59,003 bases of DNA from the NCBI RefSeq assembly GCF_011806405.1, contig NZ_JAATOW010000026.1, positions 1 to 59,003 of the forward strand, written 5' to 3'. The notes under the pieces were generated by a model. The model ran no database searches and was not told the origin of the DNA. It saw only the letters and a list, made by a program, of their open reading frames with translations. Source of the stretch: Pseudooceanicola sp. HF7 (GTDB lineage Bacteria; Pseudomonadota; Alphaproteobacteria; Rhodobacterales; Rhodobacteraceae). Positions 1 through 7,935 of this stretch are shown here, one piece after another. Position 1 is the first letter of the stretch; each line of letters starts with the position of its first letter. The translations under genes and the position numbers were made by a program.

Positions 1-2
1 AC

Positions 3-689
3 CTTTGCGAGGGCAGCTACGAGATCGACTACACCACCGAGAAGTTCGGCAAGCGCCCGACCGAGTGGCTGGAGGAGATGGGCGTGCTGTCCCACCGGCT
101 GCACTGCGCCCATTCCGTCATGCTGTCCCATAACGAGATGGATCTATACGAGAAATACCGCCTGTCCTCCTGCCATTGTTCCTTCGGCAATTACTCCATC
201 GGCGCGCATCGCCTGACGGAGATGTGGCATCGCGGCATGGACGTGGGCCTGGGCACCGATGGGCCGGGCGGCGGCGGCACGATCGATATCTTCCAGGTGG
301 CCCATGCCGCCCATGCGGGCCAGCAGGCGGTGAATGCGGCTGCCTTCCACTGGCGCGAGCCGATCTCCTTCGAGGAGCTGTTGCGCGTGGCGACGGTGGG
401 CGGGGCGCGGGCGCTTGGCATCTTCGACGCGGTGGGCAGCCTGGAGGTGGGCAAGAAGGCCGATATCATCCTGGCGGACGCCGACAGCATGGATGCCGCG
501 CCGCATTACGATCCGCTGTTCACCGCCGCCAACGTGCTGGTGGGGCGCGATGTGTCCACCGTGATCGTCGATGGCGCGCTGGTGATGAAGAACCGCGAGA
601 TGACCTGCGTGGATGTCGCGGAGATCAAGGCGAAGCTGAAAGAGCGGCTGCCGATCATCACCGAACGTTTCCACCGGCTGACCGCCTGA
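3..689 (+). CDS. Amidohydrolase (TRZ/ATZ/guanine-deaminase-like), 5' truncated by window edge
   Basis: C-terminal 228 codons of a metal-dependent amidohydrolase; the frame is open to the left edge, so the start lies outside. Visible motifs are HCAHSVMLSH (about residues 39-48 of the fragment), SSCHCSFGNY and LGTDGPGGGG, the His and Asp metal/catalytic positions of the cytosine/guanine-deaminase-like superfamily, then the usual C-terminal VGKKADIILAD strand where the beta-sandwich closes. It would hydrolyse or deaminate a ring C-N bond in the cytoplasm. An ABC importer begins 62 bp downstream and a nucleoside deoxyribosyltransferase closes the cluster, so a nucleobase-like substrate is inferred; the exact one (guanine, 8-oxoguanine, triazine) cannot be read from this fragment. 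Confidence 0.8.
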   Translation, partial: LCEGSYEIDYTTEKFGKRPTEWLEEMGVLSHRLHCAHSVMLSHNEMDLYEKYRLSSCHCSFGNYSIGAHRLTEMWHRGMDVGLGTDGPGGGGTIDIFQVAHAAHAGQQAVNAAAFHWREPISFEELLRVATVGGARALGIFDAVGSLEVGKKADIILADADSMDAAPHYDPLFTAANVLVGRDVSTVIVDGALVMKNREMTCVDVAEIKAKLKERLPIITERFHRLTA

Positions 690-751
690 CCTTTCCCGAA
701 CCGGAGACCCTTCATGCGCCCGTTTCCACGCTCTGCCCGAAAGGCCCGCAC

Positions 752-1522
752 ATGAGCCCTGAAACCGCCATCAACGTCGATCACGTCGGCATGGTCTTCA
801 CCCTGGACGACGGGACCGAGCTGACCGCCGTCCGGGACGTGGACATCAAGATCGGCAAGGGCGAGTTTGTCGCCCTGCTGGGCCCGTCCGGCTGCGGCAA
901 ATCCACCATCCTGCGCCTGGTCGCGGCGCTGGAAGAGGCCAGCTTTGGCCGCGTCACCATCGAGGGGCAGGACCCTGCGGAACTGTCGCGCGCGCATCGG
1001 CTGGGCGTGGCCTTCCAGGATCATGCGCTGCTGCCCTGGCTGACGGTGAAGGACAACGTGGCCCTGCCCTACAAGGTCGCCGGCAAGAAGGTGGATACCA
1101 CGCGCGTGAAAGAGCTGCTTGAGCTGGTCGGCCTGGGCAAGTTCGCCGGCGCGCGGCCCAGCCAGCTGTCTGGGGGCATGCGCCAGCGGGTGTCGATTGC
1201 GCGGGCACTGGTGCTGCGGCCCGATGTGCTCCTGCTGGATGAACCCTTCGGCGCGCTGGATGCCGTCACCCGCCGCCACATGAACGTGGAGCTACAACGC
1301 ATCTGGGCCGAGGACGAGGTGACGACGCTGCTGGTCACGCACTCGGTCGAAGAGGCGCTGTTCCTGGCAGACCGCGTGCTGGTGATGACGGGCCGGCCCG
1401 GCACCGTGGCGATGGAGATGAAGATCCCCTTCGCGCGGCCCCGCGATCCCTCGATCCAGCGCACGCCGGAGTTCCACGCGATGGCGGACAAGCTGACCCT
1501 GGCGCTGGAGCCGGAAGCATGA
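752..1522 (+). CDS. ABC transporter ATPase, nitrate/taurine/pyrimidine-precursor type
   Basis: 256-residue nucleotide-binding subunit. Walker A GPSGCGKST at 44-52, Q-loop FQD near 88-90, signature LSGGMRQR at 139-146, Walker B VLLLDEP at 159-165 and H-loop THS near 196-198. The LSGGMRQR signature and LLPWLTVKDNV segment are typical of the SsuB/TauB/NrtD group. The ATG at 752 was chosen because the homologous sequence begins there; the open frame further upstream only shadows the amidohydrolase. Its stop overlaps the next start (ATGA), so translation is coupled to the permease. No substrate-binding protein is inside the window; it may lie to the left. Confidence 0.93.
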   Translation: MSPETAINVDHVGMVFTLDDGTELTAVRDVDIKIGKGEFVALLGPSGCGKSTILRLVAALEEASFGRVTIEGQDPAELSRAHRLGVAFQDHALLPWLTVKDNVALPYKVAGKKVDTTRVKELLELVGLGKFAGARPSQLSGGMRQRVSIARALVLRPDVLLLDEPFGALDAVTRRHMNVELQRIWAEDEVTTLLVTHSVEEALFLADRVLVMTGRPGTVAMEMKIPFARPRDPSIQRTPEFHAMADKLTLALEPEA

Positions 1523-2277
1523 GGCTGTCCCGCCCCCAGATCCAGGACCTGGCCCTTGGCGTGCTGGGCATCCTGCTGTTCCTGCTCGGTTGGGAGCTAA
1601 TCGGCTTTTACAAGCTGGCCGGGCTGACCTGGCCGCGCTTTTCCACGGTGATGGAATACCTCTTCGATCCCTCCCGGCGCGGGCTGTTCGGGCGGGCCAT
1701 GGGGGCCAGTTTCTCAATGATCCTGGGGGGCTATCTGCTGGGGTTCCTGATCGGGCTGGGGGCCGCGATGCTCTCCTACACGCTGAAGCCCATGCAGCCC
1801 GGGATCGACCGGCTGGCCTCTACCATCAATGCCATTCCGCCCATTGCCCTGGCCCCGCTGTTCATCGTGCTCTTGTCGCGCGAGGTCACGGGGATGGCGA
1901 TTGCCACGATCAACGTCTTTTTCGTGATCTATGTCGCCGCGACCTCCGGCCTTGAGAAAAGCCGCCAGAACCACCGCGACCTGTTCAAGGTGCTGGGGGC
2001 GTCGAAATCCACCCGGATGCTGCGGCTGGACCTGCCGGCGGCTCTGCCCTCCATCGTGTCGGGGATGAAATACGCCACCCCCGCCGCCTTCATCGGCGCG
2101 ATCCTGGGCGAATGGTTCGGCGCCTCGCGCGGGCTGGGGCTGTTGATGGTCTCTGCCATGCAGAACTTCCAGATCCCGCTTCTGTGGAGCGCGGTCTTCA
2201 TCGCCTCTGCCGCCTCCCTCATCGCCTTCGGGCTGATGTCGCTTCTGGAGCGCTTCGTCCACGGGAGGTTCTCATGA
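1519..2277 (+). CDS. ABC transporter permease, SsuC/TauC type (first copy)
   Basis: 252 residues, about six hydrophobic membrane segments. The binding-protein-dependent transport (BPD) inner-membrane signature lies in the cytoplasmic loop around residues 155-175, with the EAA-like sequence LFKVLGASKSTRMLRLDLP that contacts the ATPase. It overlaps the ATPase gene by 4 bp and the second permease by 4 bp, so all three are translationally coupled. A heterodimeric permease is unusual for SsuABC but is seen in some nucleobase or hydroxymethylpyrimidine-type importers; that comparison is inference. Confidence 0.9.
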   Translation: MRLSRPQIQDLALGVLGILLFLLGWELIGFYKLAGLTWPRFSTVMEYLFDPSRRGLFGRAMGASFSMILGGYLLGFLIGLGAAMLSYTLKPMQPGIDRLASTINAIPPIALAPLFIVLLSREVTGMAIATINVFFVIYVAATSGLEKSRQNHRDLFKVLGASKSTRMLRLDLPAALPSIVSGMKYATPAAFIGAILGEWFGASRGLGLLMVSAMQNFQIPLLWSAVFIASAASLIAFGLMSLLERFVHGRFS

Positions 2278-3032
2278 CCGGTTTTGCGACCCGCGCGCGC
2301 GGGTTCCTGGCGAAATACTGGGGGGTCATCGGTGTGCTGCTGCTGTGGCAGGGCTGGGTCTGGGCAAAGGACCTGAACGCCATCGTCATGCCGCAGCCGC
2401 TGGACGTGGTGCGGGACCTTGTCACCAACCCCGGCATCTACCTGAGCAACGCGGCGCTGACCCTGACGCTGGCCGCCCTGGGGCTGGTGATGGGCATGGC
2501 GCTTGGCACGGCGATCGCGGTGCTGGCCTGGACCTCTCGGCTGCTGTCGGGGATCCTGATCCCGCTGGGGCTGATCTTTTCCTCTGTGCCGGTGGTGGCG
2601 CTGATCCCGATCCTGGCCCGCCTGCTGGGCTATGACGTCAAGACGGTGCTGGCCATCGTGGTCATCATCTCTTTCTTCCCGGCCTTCGTCTTTACCTCTG
2701 CCGGGCTGCGCGCCCTGCCGCCGGGATCGGAGGACCTGTTCCGGGTCTTCGGATCCTCGCCCTGGCAACGCTTCATCCGGCTGGTGCTGCCCTCTGCCGT
2801 GCCAAGCTGGATGATCGCCCTGCGCCTGTCCGCGCCGCCCGCCGTGCTGTCGGCCATGGTGGCCGAGTTCCTGATGGGCACCTCTGGCCTGGGCTACATG
2901 TTCCGCCAGTCCGCCGCCGATTTCCAGACGGACCGCGCCTTTGGCACCTCTGTCGTGGCCACCGCCATCTCTGTCCTGTGTTTCACCCTGGCGACGCTTG
3001 CCGAAAAGCGCGTCAATGCCCGCTGGAGCTAA
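2274..3032 (+). CDS. ABC transporter permease, SsuC/TauC type (second copy)
   Basis: 252 residues, starting ATG within the ATGA overlap with the first permease; the longer frame to the left only shadows that gene. Six or so membrane helices, with an EAA-type loop LFRVFGSSPWQRFIRLVLP around residues 160-178. It has the same length as its neighbour and the same fold family, so the pair probably forms the heterodimeric membrane pore of one importer. The cupin gene follows after 4 bp. Confidence 0.9.
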   Translation: MTGFATRARGFLAKYWGVIGVLLLWQGWVWAKDLNAIVMPQPLDVVRDLVTNPGIYLSNAALTLTLAALGLVMGMALGTAIAVLAWTSRLLSGILIPLGLIFSSVPVVALIPILARLLGYDVKTVLAIVVIISFFPAFVFTSAGLRALPPGSEDLFRVFGSSPWQRFIRLVLPSAVPSWMIALRLSAPPAVLSAMVAEFLMGTSGLGYMFRQSAADFQTDRAFGTSVVATAISVLCFTLATLAEKRVNARWS

Positions 3033-3036
3033 CCAA

Positions 3037-3330
3037 ATGACCGACACATTCATTCCTTCCCAGGTCACCGTCTACGAGGACAATGACCGGGTGAAGGTGA
3101 CCCGCTACACCTTCCCGCCCATGGGCGAGACGGGGTGGCACACCCATGCGTTTCCCTATGTCGTCACGCCGACGATCTCGGGGACGCTCACCATGATCGA
3201 CGCCGAGGGCAATCGTAATCCCTACGATATCACCGCCGGTGTGGCCTACTTCCGCGAATGCGGGGTCAGCCACAATGTCGTCAACCTCTCTGACGAAACC
3301 GTTGAGTTCGTAGAAATGGAAATCAAATGA
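3037..3330 (+). CDS. Small single-domain cupin
   Basis: 97 residues forming one cupin barrel. The metal-binding first motif is visible as GETGWHTHAFPYVVTP (about residues 29-44, His-x-His), with a GTLTM strand after it and a second motif AYFRECGVSHNVVN around 68-81. Small cupins like this are sometimes enzymes and sometimes regulators or metal-dependent helpers; nothing here decides which. It lies 4 bp after the permease and overlaps the next gene by 4 bp, so it belongs to the importer operon. Confidence 0.8.
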   Translation: MTDTFIPSQVTVYEDNDRVKVTRYTFPPMGETGWHTHAFPYVVTPTISGTLTMIDAEGNRNPYDITAGVAYFRECGVSHNVVNLSDETVEFVEMEIK

Positions 3331-3905
3331 AGATCACCCTGCCCGCCGATCCCTGGCAAAAGGTGCGCACCCATCACGACGTGCCCGCCGATGAAGTCAT
3401 CTCTGGTCTGCAGAAATGCCTGCGCCGGGGCCTCAGCGAAACCGCCCTGCTGCTGGCCTACGAGATGTTCCTGACCTCCGTCCAGATGGAGGAAATGCTC
3501 TGGTCCCGCCTGCAGGTCATCGCGGTGGAGGACGTGGGCCTGGGTCATCCCATGCTGCCTGTCCTGGTGGAGACCTGCTACCAGCAGCACCTGCGCATTC
3601 CCCGCCCGCTGCATGACCGCTTCCTGTTCGCCGCCCATGCGGTGCGCCTGATCGCGGATGCGCCCAAGGACCGGACCAGCGACGACATGGCGAACTTTGC
3701 CAAGCTGGAGCTGAGCGTGCGCGACAAGGCCCCCGAGGTGCCAGACTTCGCCATCGACATGCACACCAAGCGCGGCTGGGAAATGGGGCGCGGCTATGAG
3801 CACTTCATGACCGAAGCCAGCCAGGTCGCCAACGAGGTCACCGAGCGCGACACCTCCTTCCGCGACAAGCTGATGAATGCTATCGCCGGCGGCGAGTTGA
3901 GCTGA
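3327..3905 (+). CDS. All-helical protein resembling the RarA/MgsA C-terminal domain
   Basis: 192 residues, mostly alpha-helical and with no ATPase motifs. The stretch LWSRLQVIAVEDVGLGHP (about 51-68) closely matches the conserved R-L-x-x-x-A-x-E-D-I-G-L-x-x-P element of the C-terminal domain of RarA/MgsA-type AAA+ proteins (known family feature). The helices around it (SETALLLAYEMFLTS, ETCYQQ) fit that helical bundle. The ATPase module is absent and the 4-bp overlap with the cupin shows it is a genuine stand-alone gene, not a fragment. Why it sits in a nucleobase-type operon is unknown. The assignment is from motif memory and is moderate. Confidence 0.55.
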   Translation: MKITLPADPWQKVRTHHDVPADEVISGLQKCLRRGLSETALLLAYEMFLTSVQMEEMLWSRLQVIAVEDVGLGHPMLPVLVETCYQQHLRIPRPLHDRFLFAAHAVRLIADAPKDRTSDDMANFAKLELSVRDKAPEVPDFAIDMHTKRGWEMGRGYEHFMTEASQVANEVTERDTSFRDKLMNAIAGGELS

Positions 3906-3920
3906 GCTGAAGGACGCGCC

Positions 3921-4475
3921 ATGAAAGTCTACCTTGCCGGACCAGAGGTCTTCCTGCCGGATTTCCCCGCCCTTTCCGATCGCCGCATTGCGCTGACCCG
4001 CGCGGCGGGGCTGGTGCCCACCGGCCCCGGAACAGGCCAGGATCTGCTGGAAGGAGAGGTCACGGGCCTGTCCATCTATCGCAACAACCTGGCGATGATG
4101 CGGAGCGCGGACCTGTGCATCGTCAACCTCACCCCCTTCCGGGGGCCGGCGGCCGATCCCGGCACGGTTTGGGAAATGGGCTACATGACCGCCCTTGGAA
4201 AGCCGGTCTTTGCCTTCACCTTCGATCCGCGCGACTACCGCACCCGGATCGAGGCCTGGGCCGGTGAAACCGCCACCGAGGCCGACGACGGGCTGATGCG
4301 CCTGTCGACCGGCGTGATGGTGGAGAACCACGGCATGTCCGACAACCTGATGATGGAGGGATCGCTTGAGGATGCGGGCACGCCCTTCATCCGGGCCGAG
4401 CCGGGCGAATCCGAGGAAAGCGTGCTGAAGCGGGTGCTGGCCCTGGCCGCGGAAACCGTCGGCCAGATGGCCTGA
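3921..4475 (+). CDS. Nucleoside 2-deoxyribosyltransferase family protein
   Basis: 184 residues. The N-terminal MKVYLAGPEVFLPD matches the opening strand of the nucleoside 2-deoxyribosyltransferase family, followed by SADLCIVNLTPFRG (about 64-77) and DPGTVWEMGYMTALGKPV (about 79-96); the Glu of WEMG is the expected catalytic nucleophile in this family. The enzymes move or hydrolyse deoxyribose from nucleosides, which fits the amidohydrolase and importer upstream as a nucleobase salvage unit. The ATG follows a purine-rich GAAGGA ribosome site. It is the last gene of the operon and is followed at once by a hairpin terminator. Confidence 0.85.
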   Translation: MKVYLAGPEVFLPDFPALSDRRIALTRAAGLVPTGPGTGQDLLEGEVTGLSIYRNNLAMMRSADLCIVNLTPFRGPAADPGTVWEMGYMTALGKPVFAFTFDPRDYRTRIEAWAGETATEADDGLMRLSTGVMVENHGMSDNLMMEGSLEDAGTPFIRAEPGESEESVLKRVLALAAETVGQMA

Positions 4476-4512
4476 GGGAATGGGGGCCGGTCGCGGCCCC
4501 CTTCCCTTTTCC
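4476..4512 (+). terminator. Intrinsic terminator after the nucleobase-type operon
   Basis: GGGAA-T-GGGGGCCG pairs with CGGCCCCCTTCCC around a short GTCG-type loop, leaving one bulged T, and is followed by TTTT. It begins directly after the stop codon of the deoxyribosyltransferase gene on the plus strand. Confidence 0.75.
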
Positions 4513-4540
4513 ATCCGCCGCAAGTCACTGCGATAAAAAC

Positions 4541-4570
4541 GAAAAATGCGGGGCGCCGAACGCCCCGCAT
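4541..4570 (-). terminator. Intrinsic terminator of the TRAP operon
   Basis: A perfect 10-bp stem, ATGCGGGGCG / CGCCCCGCAT, with a 5-nt loop. On the minus strand it is followed by TTTTTC and a further T-rich stretch, the orientation expected for transcripts arriving from dctP. Together with the plus-strand hairpin at 4476 it insulates two convergent operons. Confidence 0.85.
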
Positions 4571-4603
4571 TGAAAGCCCGTCTTACGAGTCAGGCGTCCA
4601 GGA

Positions 4604-5620
4604 TCACTCGCCTTCCAGCTCGCCGATGCGCGCGCGCATGACTTCCAGCGCGGCAGAGGCATCAACCCCCTTGGCGCTGGCGCGTTCGATCCAGTCCTGT
4701 TCGATGAAGCTCAGGCGCTCTTTCATCTCTGCCAGGGCCTCGCCGGAAATCTCGTGCTTCTCGACGCCGGCCTCTGCCAGCTCCTCGGCAGCGGCCATGT
4801 CATGGGCATCCCAGACACCCGCTGCGCGCTTGACCAGAGCCAGGCCGCTGACGCTTTCGACGGCGGCCTGGTCTTCGGGCGACAGGCTGTCGAAGGTGCG
4901 CTGGTTCATCACCATGTACTGGCTGGAATGCGCGAAGCCGCCGGGCACGTCGCTTTCCGCCTTGAGGAACTTATCCATGTTGAAGGCGACCACGCTTTCC
5001 TTCTGCTGGAACAGGCCGTCAATGACGCCGCGCGACAGCATCTCGTAGGATTCGGAGACGCTGGCGCTGACCGGCACCATCGCCAGCTCCTCTGCGATCT
5101 GCTGGACGACCTTGCCGGGGATGCGGATCTTCATGCCCTTGGCGGCCTCCGGGCTGTCCAGGAAGGTATCGTCAGAGAAGAACTGCGAAGGACCGCTCGT
5201 CCAGAGGCCAAGCAGCTTCACCCCGTCATGCTCGCTCGCGCCGGCGAAGAACTCGTTGTAGGTTTCCCAGTAGGCGATGGAGTTCACGGTGGCATCATCC
5301 GCCATGAAGGGCAGCTCTGCCATCTCCGTCAGGGCAAAACGCTGCGGGGTATAGGAATGGACGCCGAAGGCCACGTCCGCGATGCCGGTCTCCACCAGGT
5401 CGAAGTGCCCCGCCGGCGCATCCAGCGCCGAGAGGAACTCGACCGTCACGCGTCCGTCCGTGGCGGCGGCGATATCGGCGGCCCAGGGTTCCAGGATCTC
5501 CGTGGTGACGTAATGGGTCGGCGGCAGCCAGTTGGAAAACCGCATGACGGTGTCGGCCTGCGCCGTGGCCGCGGACAGCCCCAGGACGCCAGCGGCGGCG
5601 GTCATCAGAATATATTTCAT
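4604..5620 (-). CDS. TRAP transporter solute-binding protein (DctP family)
   Basis: 338 residues. The N-terminal 22 residues form a Sec signal ending in AQA. The mature start TVMRFSNWLPPTHYVT and the central segment MKIRIPGKVVQQIAEELAMVPVSAS (the Arg that salt-bridges the ligand carboxylate is expected around the IRIPG element) are typical of DctP/TAXI-like binding proteins for organic acids. Start ATG is preceded by AGGAGAG on the minus strand. It is the last gene of dctQ-dctM-dctP, 22 bp after dctM. The ligand is not predictable beyond 'probably a carboxylate'. Confidence 0.92.
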   Translation of the reverse strand: MKYILMTAAAGVLGLSAATAQADTVMRFSNWLPPTHYVTTEILEPWAADIAAATDGRVTVEFLSALDAPAGHFDLVETGIADVAFGVHSYTPQRFALTEMAELPFMADDATVNSIAYWETYNEFFAGASEHDGVKLLGLWTSGPSQFFSDDTFLDSPEAAKGMKIRIPGKVVQQIAEELAMVPVSASVSESYEMLSRGVIDGLFQQKESVVAFNMDKFLKAESDVPGGFAHSSQYMVMNQRTFDSLSPEDQAAVESVSGLALVKRAAGVWDAHDMAAAEELAEAGVEKHEISGEALAEMKERLSFIEQDWIERASAKGVDASAALEVMRARIGELEGE

Positions 5621-5642
5621 GTTCTCTCCTGTTGGTCTTTTT

Positions 5643-6935
5643 TTACATGAGGTAGGGAAGCCAGGTCGAAATCTGGGGGAAGGCGATCAGGATGATCAGC
5701 CGGATCACGTCTGCCAGCACGAAGGCGGCAACCCCGGCAAAGATGCGCTGCAGCGGGACGCTGGGCAGCAGCGAGTTGATCAGGATCACGTTCATGCCGA
5801 TCGGGGGCGTGATCATGCTGACCTCGACCATGCAGACGACCAGCACGCCGAACCAGATCGGGTCGATCCCCAGGGAGGTGACAACCGGGTAGAAGACCGG
5901 CACCGTCAGCAACACCATGGAGGTGCTTTCCAGCACGCAGCCCAGCACCATGTAGATCGCCAGGATGCAGGCCAGGACCCAGAGGGGCGAGAGCTCGAAC
6001 TGGGTGATCAGGCTGGAGAGCTCGCGCGGCAGGCCGCTGACATTGATGAAGTTGCCAAAGACCAGCGCCCCGACGATCACGGTGAACAGGACCGTGGTGG
6101 TAAAGGCGGTTTCCAGCAGGGAGGCCCGCAGGACATGCCAGGGCAGCCGCCCCTTGAGGAAGGCGATCAGGATCGCGCCGCCCGCGCCGATGCCCGCGGC
6201 CTCGGTCGCGGTGAAGGCGCCCAGGTAGATGCCGCCGATCACCAGCAGGAACAGCGCCGCCACGGCAGAAACCGGTCGCAGGGAGGACAGGCGCTGCGCC
6301 CAGTTGCTTTTCTCACCGGCCGGCCCGCTGGAGGGCTTCAGCCGCACGCTGACCGCCACGGCGCCAACGTAAAGCAGCAGCCCGATGAGTCCCGGCAGGA
6401 TACCGGCGACGAACAGCATGCCGATATCGTTGCCGGTCAGGATGCCGTAGAAGACGAAGACCACAGAGGGCGGGATCAGCACGCCCAGCGTTCCCCCCGC
6501 CGCGATCGCGCCTGCGGCCAGCGAATCCGAATAACCGTGGCGCTTCATCTCCGGATAGGCGATCTGGCTCATGGAGGCCGCGGTGGCCAGGCTGGAGCCC
6601 GTCACGGCGGCGAACCCGCCGCTGGCGCCTACGGTGGCCACGGCCAGGCCGCCGCGCCAGTGCCCGACAAAGGCGTTTGCACAACGGTAAAGGTCTCCGC
6701 CGATGCCGGTGCGCCCGATCACGTCCCCCATCAGGATGAAGAGCGGCAGGACAGACATGGAATAGAGCGTCGTATTGGTCCAGGCGGTCCGCGCCAGCAA
6801 TTGCAGCGCCGGGTCCAGGCCGCCGATGATCCAGGCAAAGCCGGTGGTGCCGATCAGCAGCATGCCGATCCCGACGGGCAGACCAAGGAAGAGCAGGATG
6901 AAGAGGATGGCGAAGCCGATCAGGGCGATGGTCAT
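5643..6935 (-). CDS. TRAP transporter large permease (DctM family)
   Basis: 430 residues, 11-13 hydrophobic segments along the whole length, the usual size for DctM. Characteristic elements are GLPVGIGMLLIG near the N-terminus, ASGGFAAVTGSSLATAASMSQIAYPEM (about 128-154) and VCMVEVSMITPPIGMNVILIN (about 368-388), the last a DctM hallmark. It uses a sodium gradient to drive uptake delivered by the DctP protein. Its start overlaps the dctQ stop by 4 bp. Confidence 0.93.
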   Translation of the reverse strand: MTIALIGFAILFILLFLGLPVGIGMLLIGTTGFAWIIGGLDPALQLLARTAWTNTTLYSMSVLPLFILMGDVIGRTGIGGDLYRCANAFVGHWRGGLAVATVGASGGFAAVTGSSLATAASMSQIAYPEMKRHGYSDSLAAGAIAAGGTLGVLIPPSVVFVFYGILTGNDIGMLFVAGILPGLIGLLLYVGAVAVSVRLKPSSGPAGEKSNWAQRLSSLRPVSAVAALFLLVIGGIYLGAFTATEAAGIGAGGAILIAFLKGRLPWHVLRASLLETAFTTTVLFTVIVGALVFGNFINVSGLPRELSSLITQFELSPLWVLACILAIYMVLGCVLESTSMVLLTVPVFYPVVTSLGIDPIWFGVLVVCMVEVSMITPPIGMNVILINSLLPSVPLQRIFAGVAAFVLADVIRLIILIAFPQISTWLPYLM

Positions 6936-7468
6936 GCGAGGTCCTTGGTCTTGGGGGGCGTCGTCGGCTGGGCGCGGTTGCGGAACGGCACCACAAGCGC
7001 GCAGATCGCGGCGCAGGCCACCAGAACGGCATCGATGAAGGCGAAGGGCGCAAAGGGGATATTGGCAAAGATCGTGCCATCCCCGTGCGAGGCAAAGCGC
7101 AGCCCAAGCTCTGCCAACTTCCAGGCGAGGACCGCCAGCACCAGGGCAGAGATCACGCCGACCACGCAGTCTTGCACGAAGCGCGCCCGCGCCCCCAGAA
7201 GCGGCCTCAGGAAGTCGATCTTCACATGGGCATTGCGCGCCGTGACCATCGGCAGGCCGATGAAGATCAGCACCGTCATGTGCAGCTGCGTCAGCTCGTA
7301 GGCGCCGGAAAGCGGAGAGTTGAACAGGTAGCGGCCGATCACGTCGACGACGGTGATGGCGACCATGGACAGAAGGGCAAGCTGCACCAGCCAGCCCTGG
7401 ATGCGGGTCAGCATCCCCGGACGGTCAGGCCCTGGTCTTGCCGACGGGCTTGGGCGGTCTTCGGACAT
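6932..7468 (-). CDS. TRAP transporter small permease (DctQ family)
   Basis: 178 residues with four predicted membrane helices. The segment VVDVIGRYLFNSPLSGAYEL (about 42-61) is the DctQ signature (D-x-x-x-R-Y-x-F-x-x-P). ATG 7468 follows AGGGGGAAGAG on the minus strand. First gene of the TRAP operon; the AT-rich region upstream carries a candidate operator (7606-7630). Confidence 0.9.
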   Translation of the reverse strand: MSEDRPSPSARPGPDRPGMLTRIQGWLVQLALLSMVAITVVDVIGRYLFNSPLSGAYELTQLHMTVLIFIGLPMVTARNAHVKIDFLRPLLGARARFVQDCVVGVISALVLAVLAWKLAELGLRFASHGDGTIFANIPFAPFAFIDAVLVACAAICALVVPFRNRAQPTTPPKTKDLA

Positions 7469-7605
7469 CTCTTCCCCCTATACGATCGCACGGGCCCGGC
7501 CATCCCGGGCAAGTACCGACACAGCCGCAGGGACCCGCTTTGTGCAAGGTCCGCTGCCTGAACATCCTTGCACCGTAGAAAGGAAGCCTTCGCGCTGTCA
7601 ATCAA

Positions 7606-7630
7606 TTTCGGACTATTTTTATACTGAAAT
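7606..7630. promoter_or_regulatory. Candidate GntR-family operator (TRAP side)
   Basis: TTTCGG-N11-TACTGAAAT, matching in spacing the islands at 14632, 14775 and 18209 (CGG, ten bases, then TAC[C/T]G). It lies about 140 bp upstream of dctQ in an AT-rich stretch. Binding by one of the two GntR proteins in this block is inferred. Confidence 0.35.
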
Positions 7631-7887
7631 GCCGCTAAGCTCTGTGTCATTGATCAAATGGAGGACAGTTGTTTGACCAGAAACAGACGATTCTGCGGGG
7701 CAGGTATTGCTCTGGTGGGTCCCGGCGGCGCCCTGGCCAGGCCCGGCGCTGAAGTTTGCAGGTGCCATTTTTCTCTTTGTTTTTGGCCTATTAGATCACA
7801 TTTCGTCGAATTACAGACATCCAAGAAACCACTTTTTGTCTAATTTTAAACTAAAAGTCTTGACGCAAAGCCCCCGCATGCCGTCAG

Positions 7888-7910
7888 TATCGGACTGGTA
7901 AAAATACCAT
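7888..7910. promoter_or_regulatory. Candidate GntR-family operator (SDR/liv side)
   Basis: TATCGGAC followed by the perfect palindrome TGGTA-AAAA-TACCA (7896-7909), 26 bp before the SDR start. TGGT...ACCA half-sites are typical of FadR-subfamily GntR operators (established for the family); the actual binding protein is inferred to be one of the two GntR genes nearby. Confidence 0.5.
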
Positions 7911-7935
7911 TTTTGGTGCGGAACGGAGATTTTTG

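Larger units (their letters stand above)
7469..7935. promoter_or_regulatory. Divergent promoter region between TRAP operon and SDR/liv operon
   Basis: 467 bp with no convincing gene and markedly more A+T than its surroundings, especially 7600-7660 and 7780-7910. It must hold the promoters of dctQMP (minus) and of the SDR-led operon (plus). Two candidate regulator sites lie in it, one near each end (7606-7630 and 7888-7910). The middle part has a short open frame (7658-7843) with no recognisable protein and poor codon use. Confidence 0.6.

Noticed and set aside
5532-7301. 589-codon plus-strand frame opposite the TRAP genes
   Set aside because: His/Asp/Gln-rich shadow of dctM/dctQ with no family features.
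7658-7901. Two overlapping short plus-strand frames in the dctQ/SDR intergenic region
   Set aside because: No ribosome site, no recognisable protein, AT-rich regulatory DNA; treated as non-coding.
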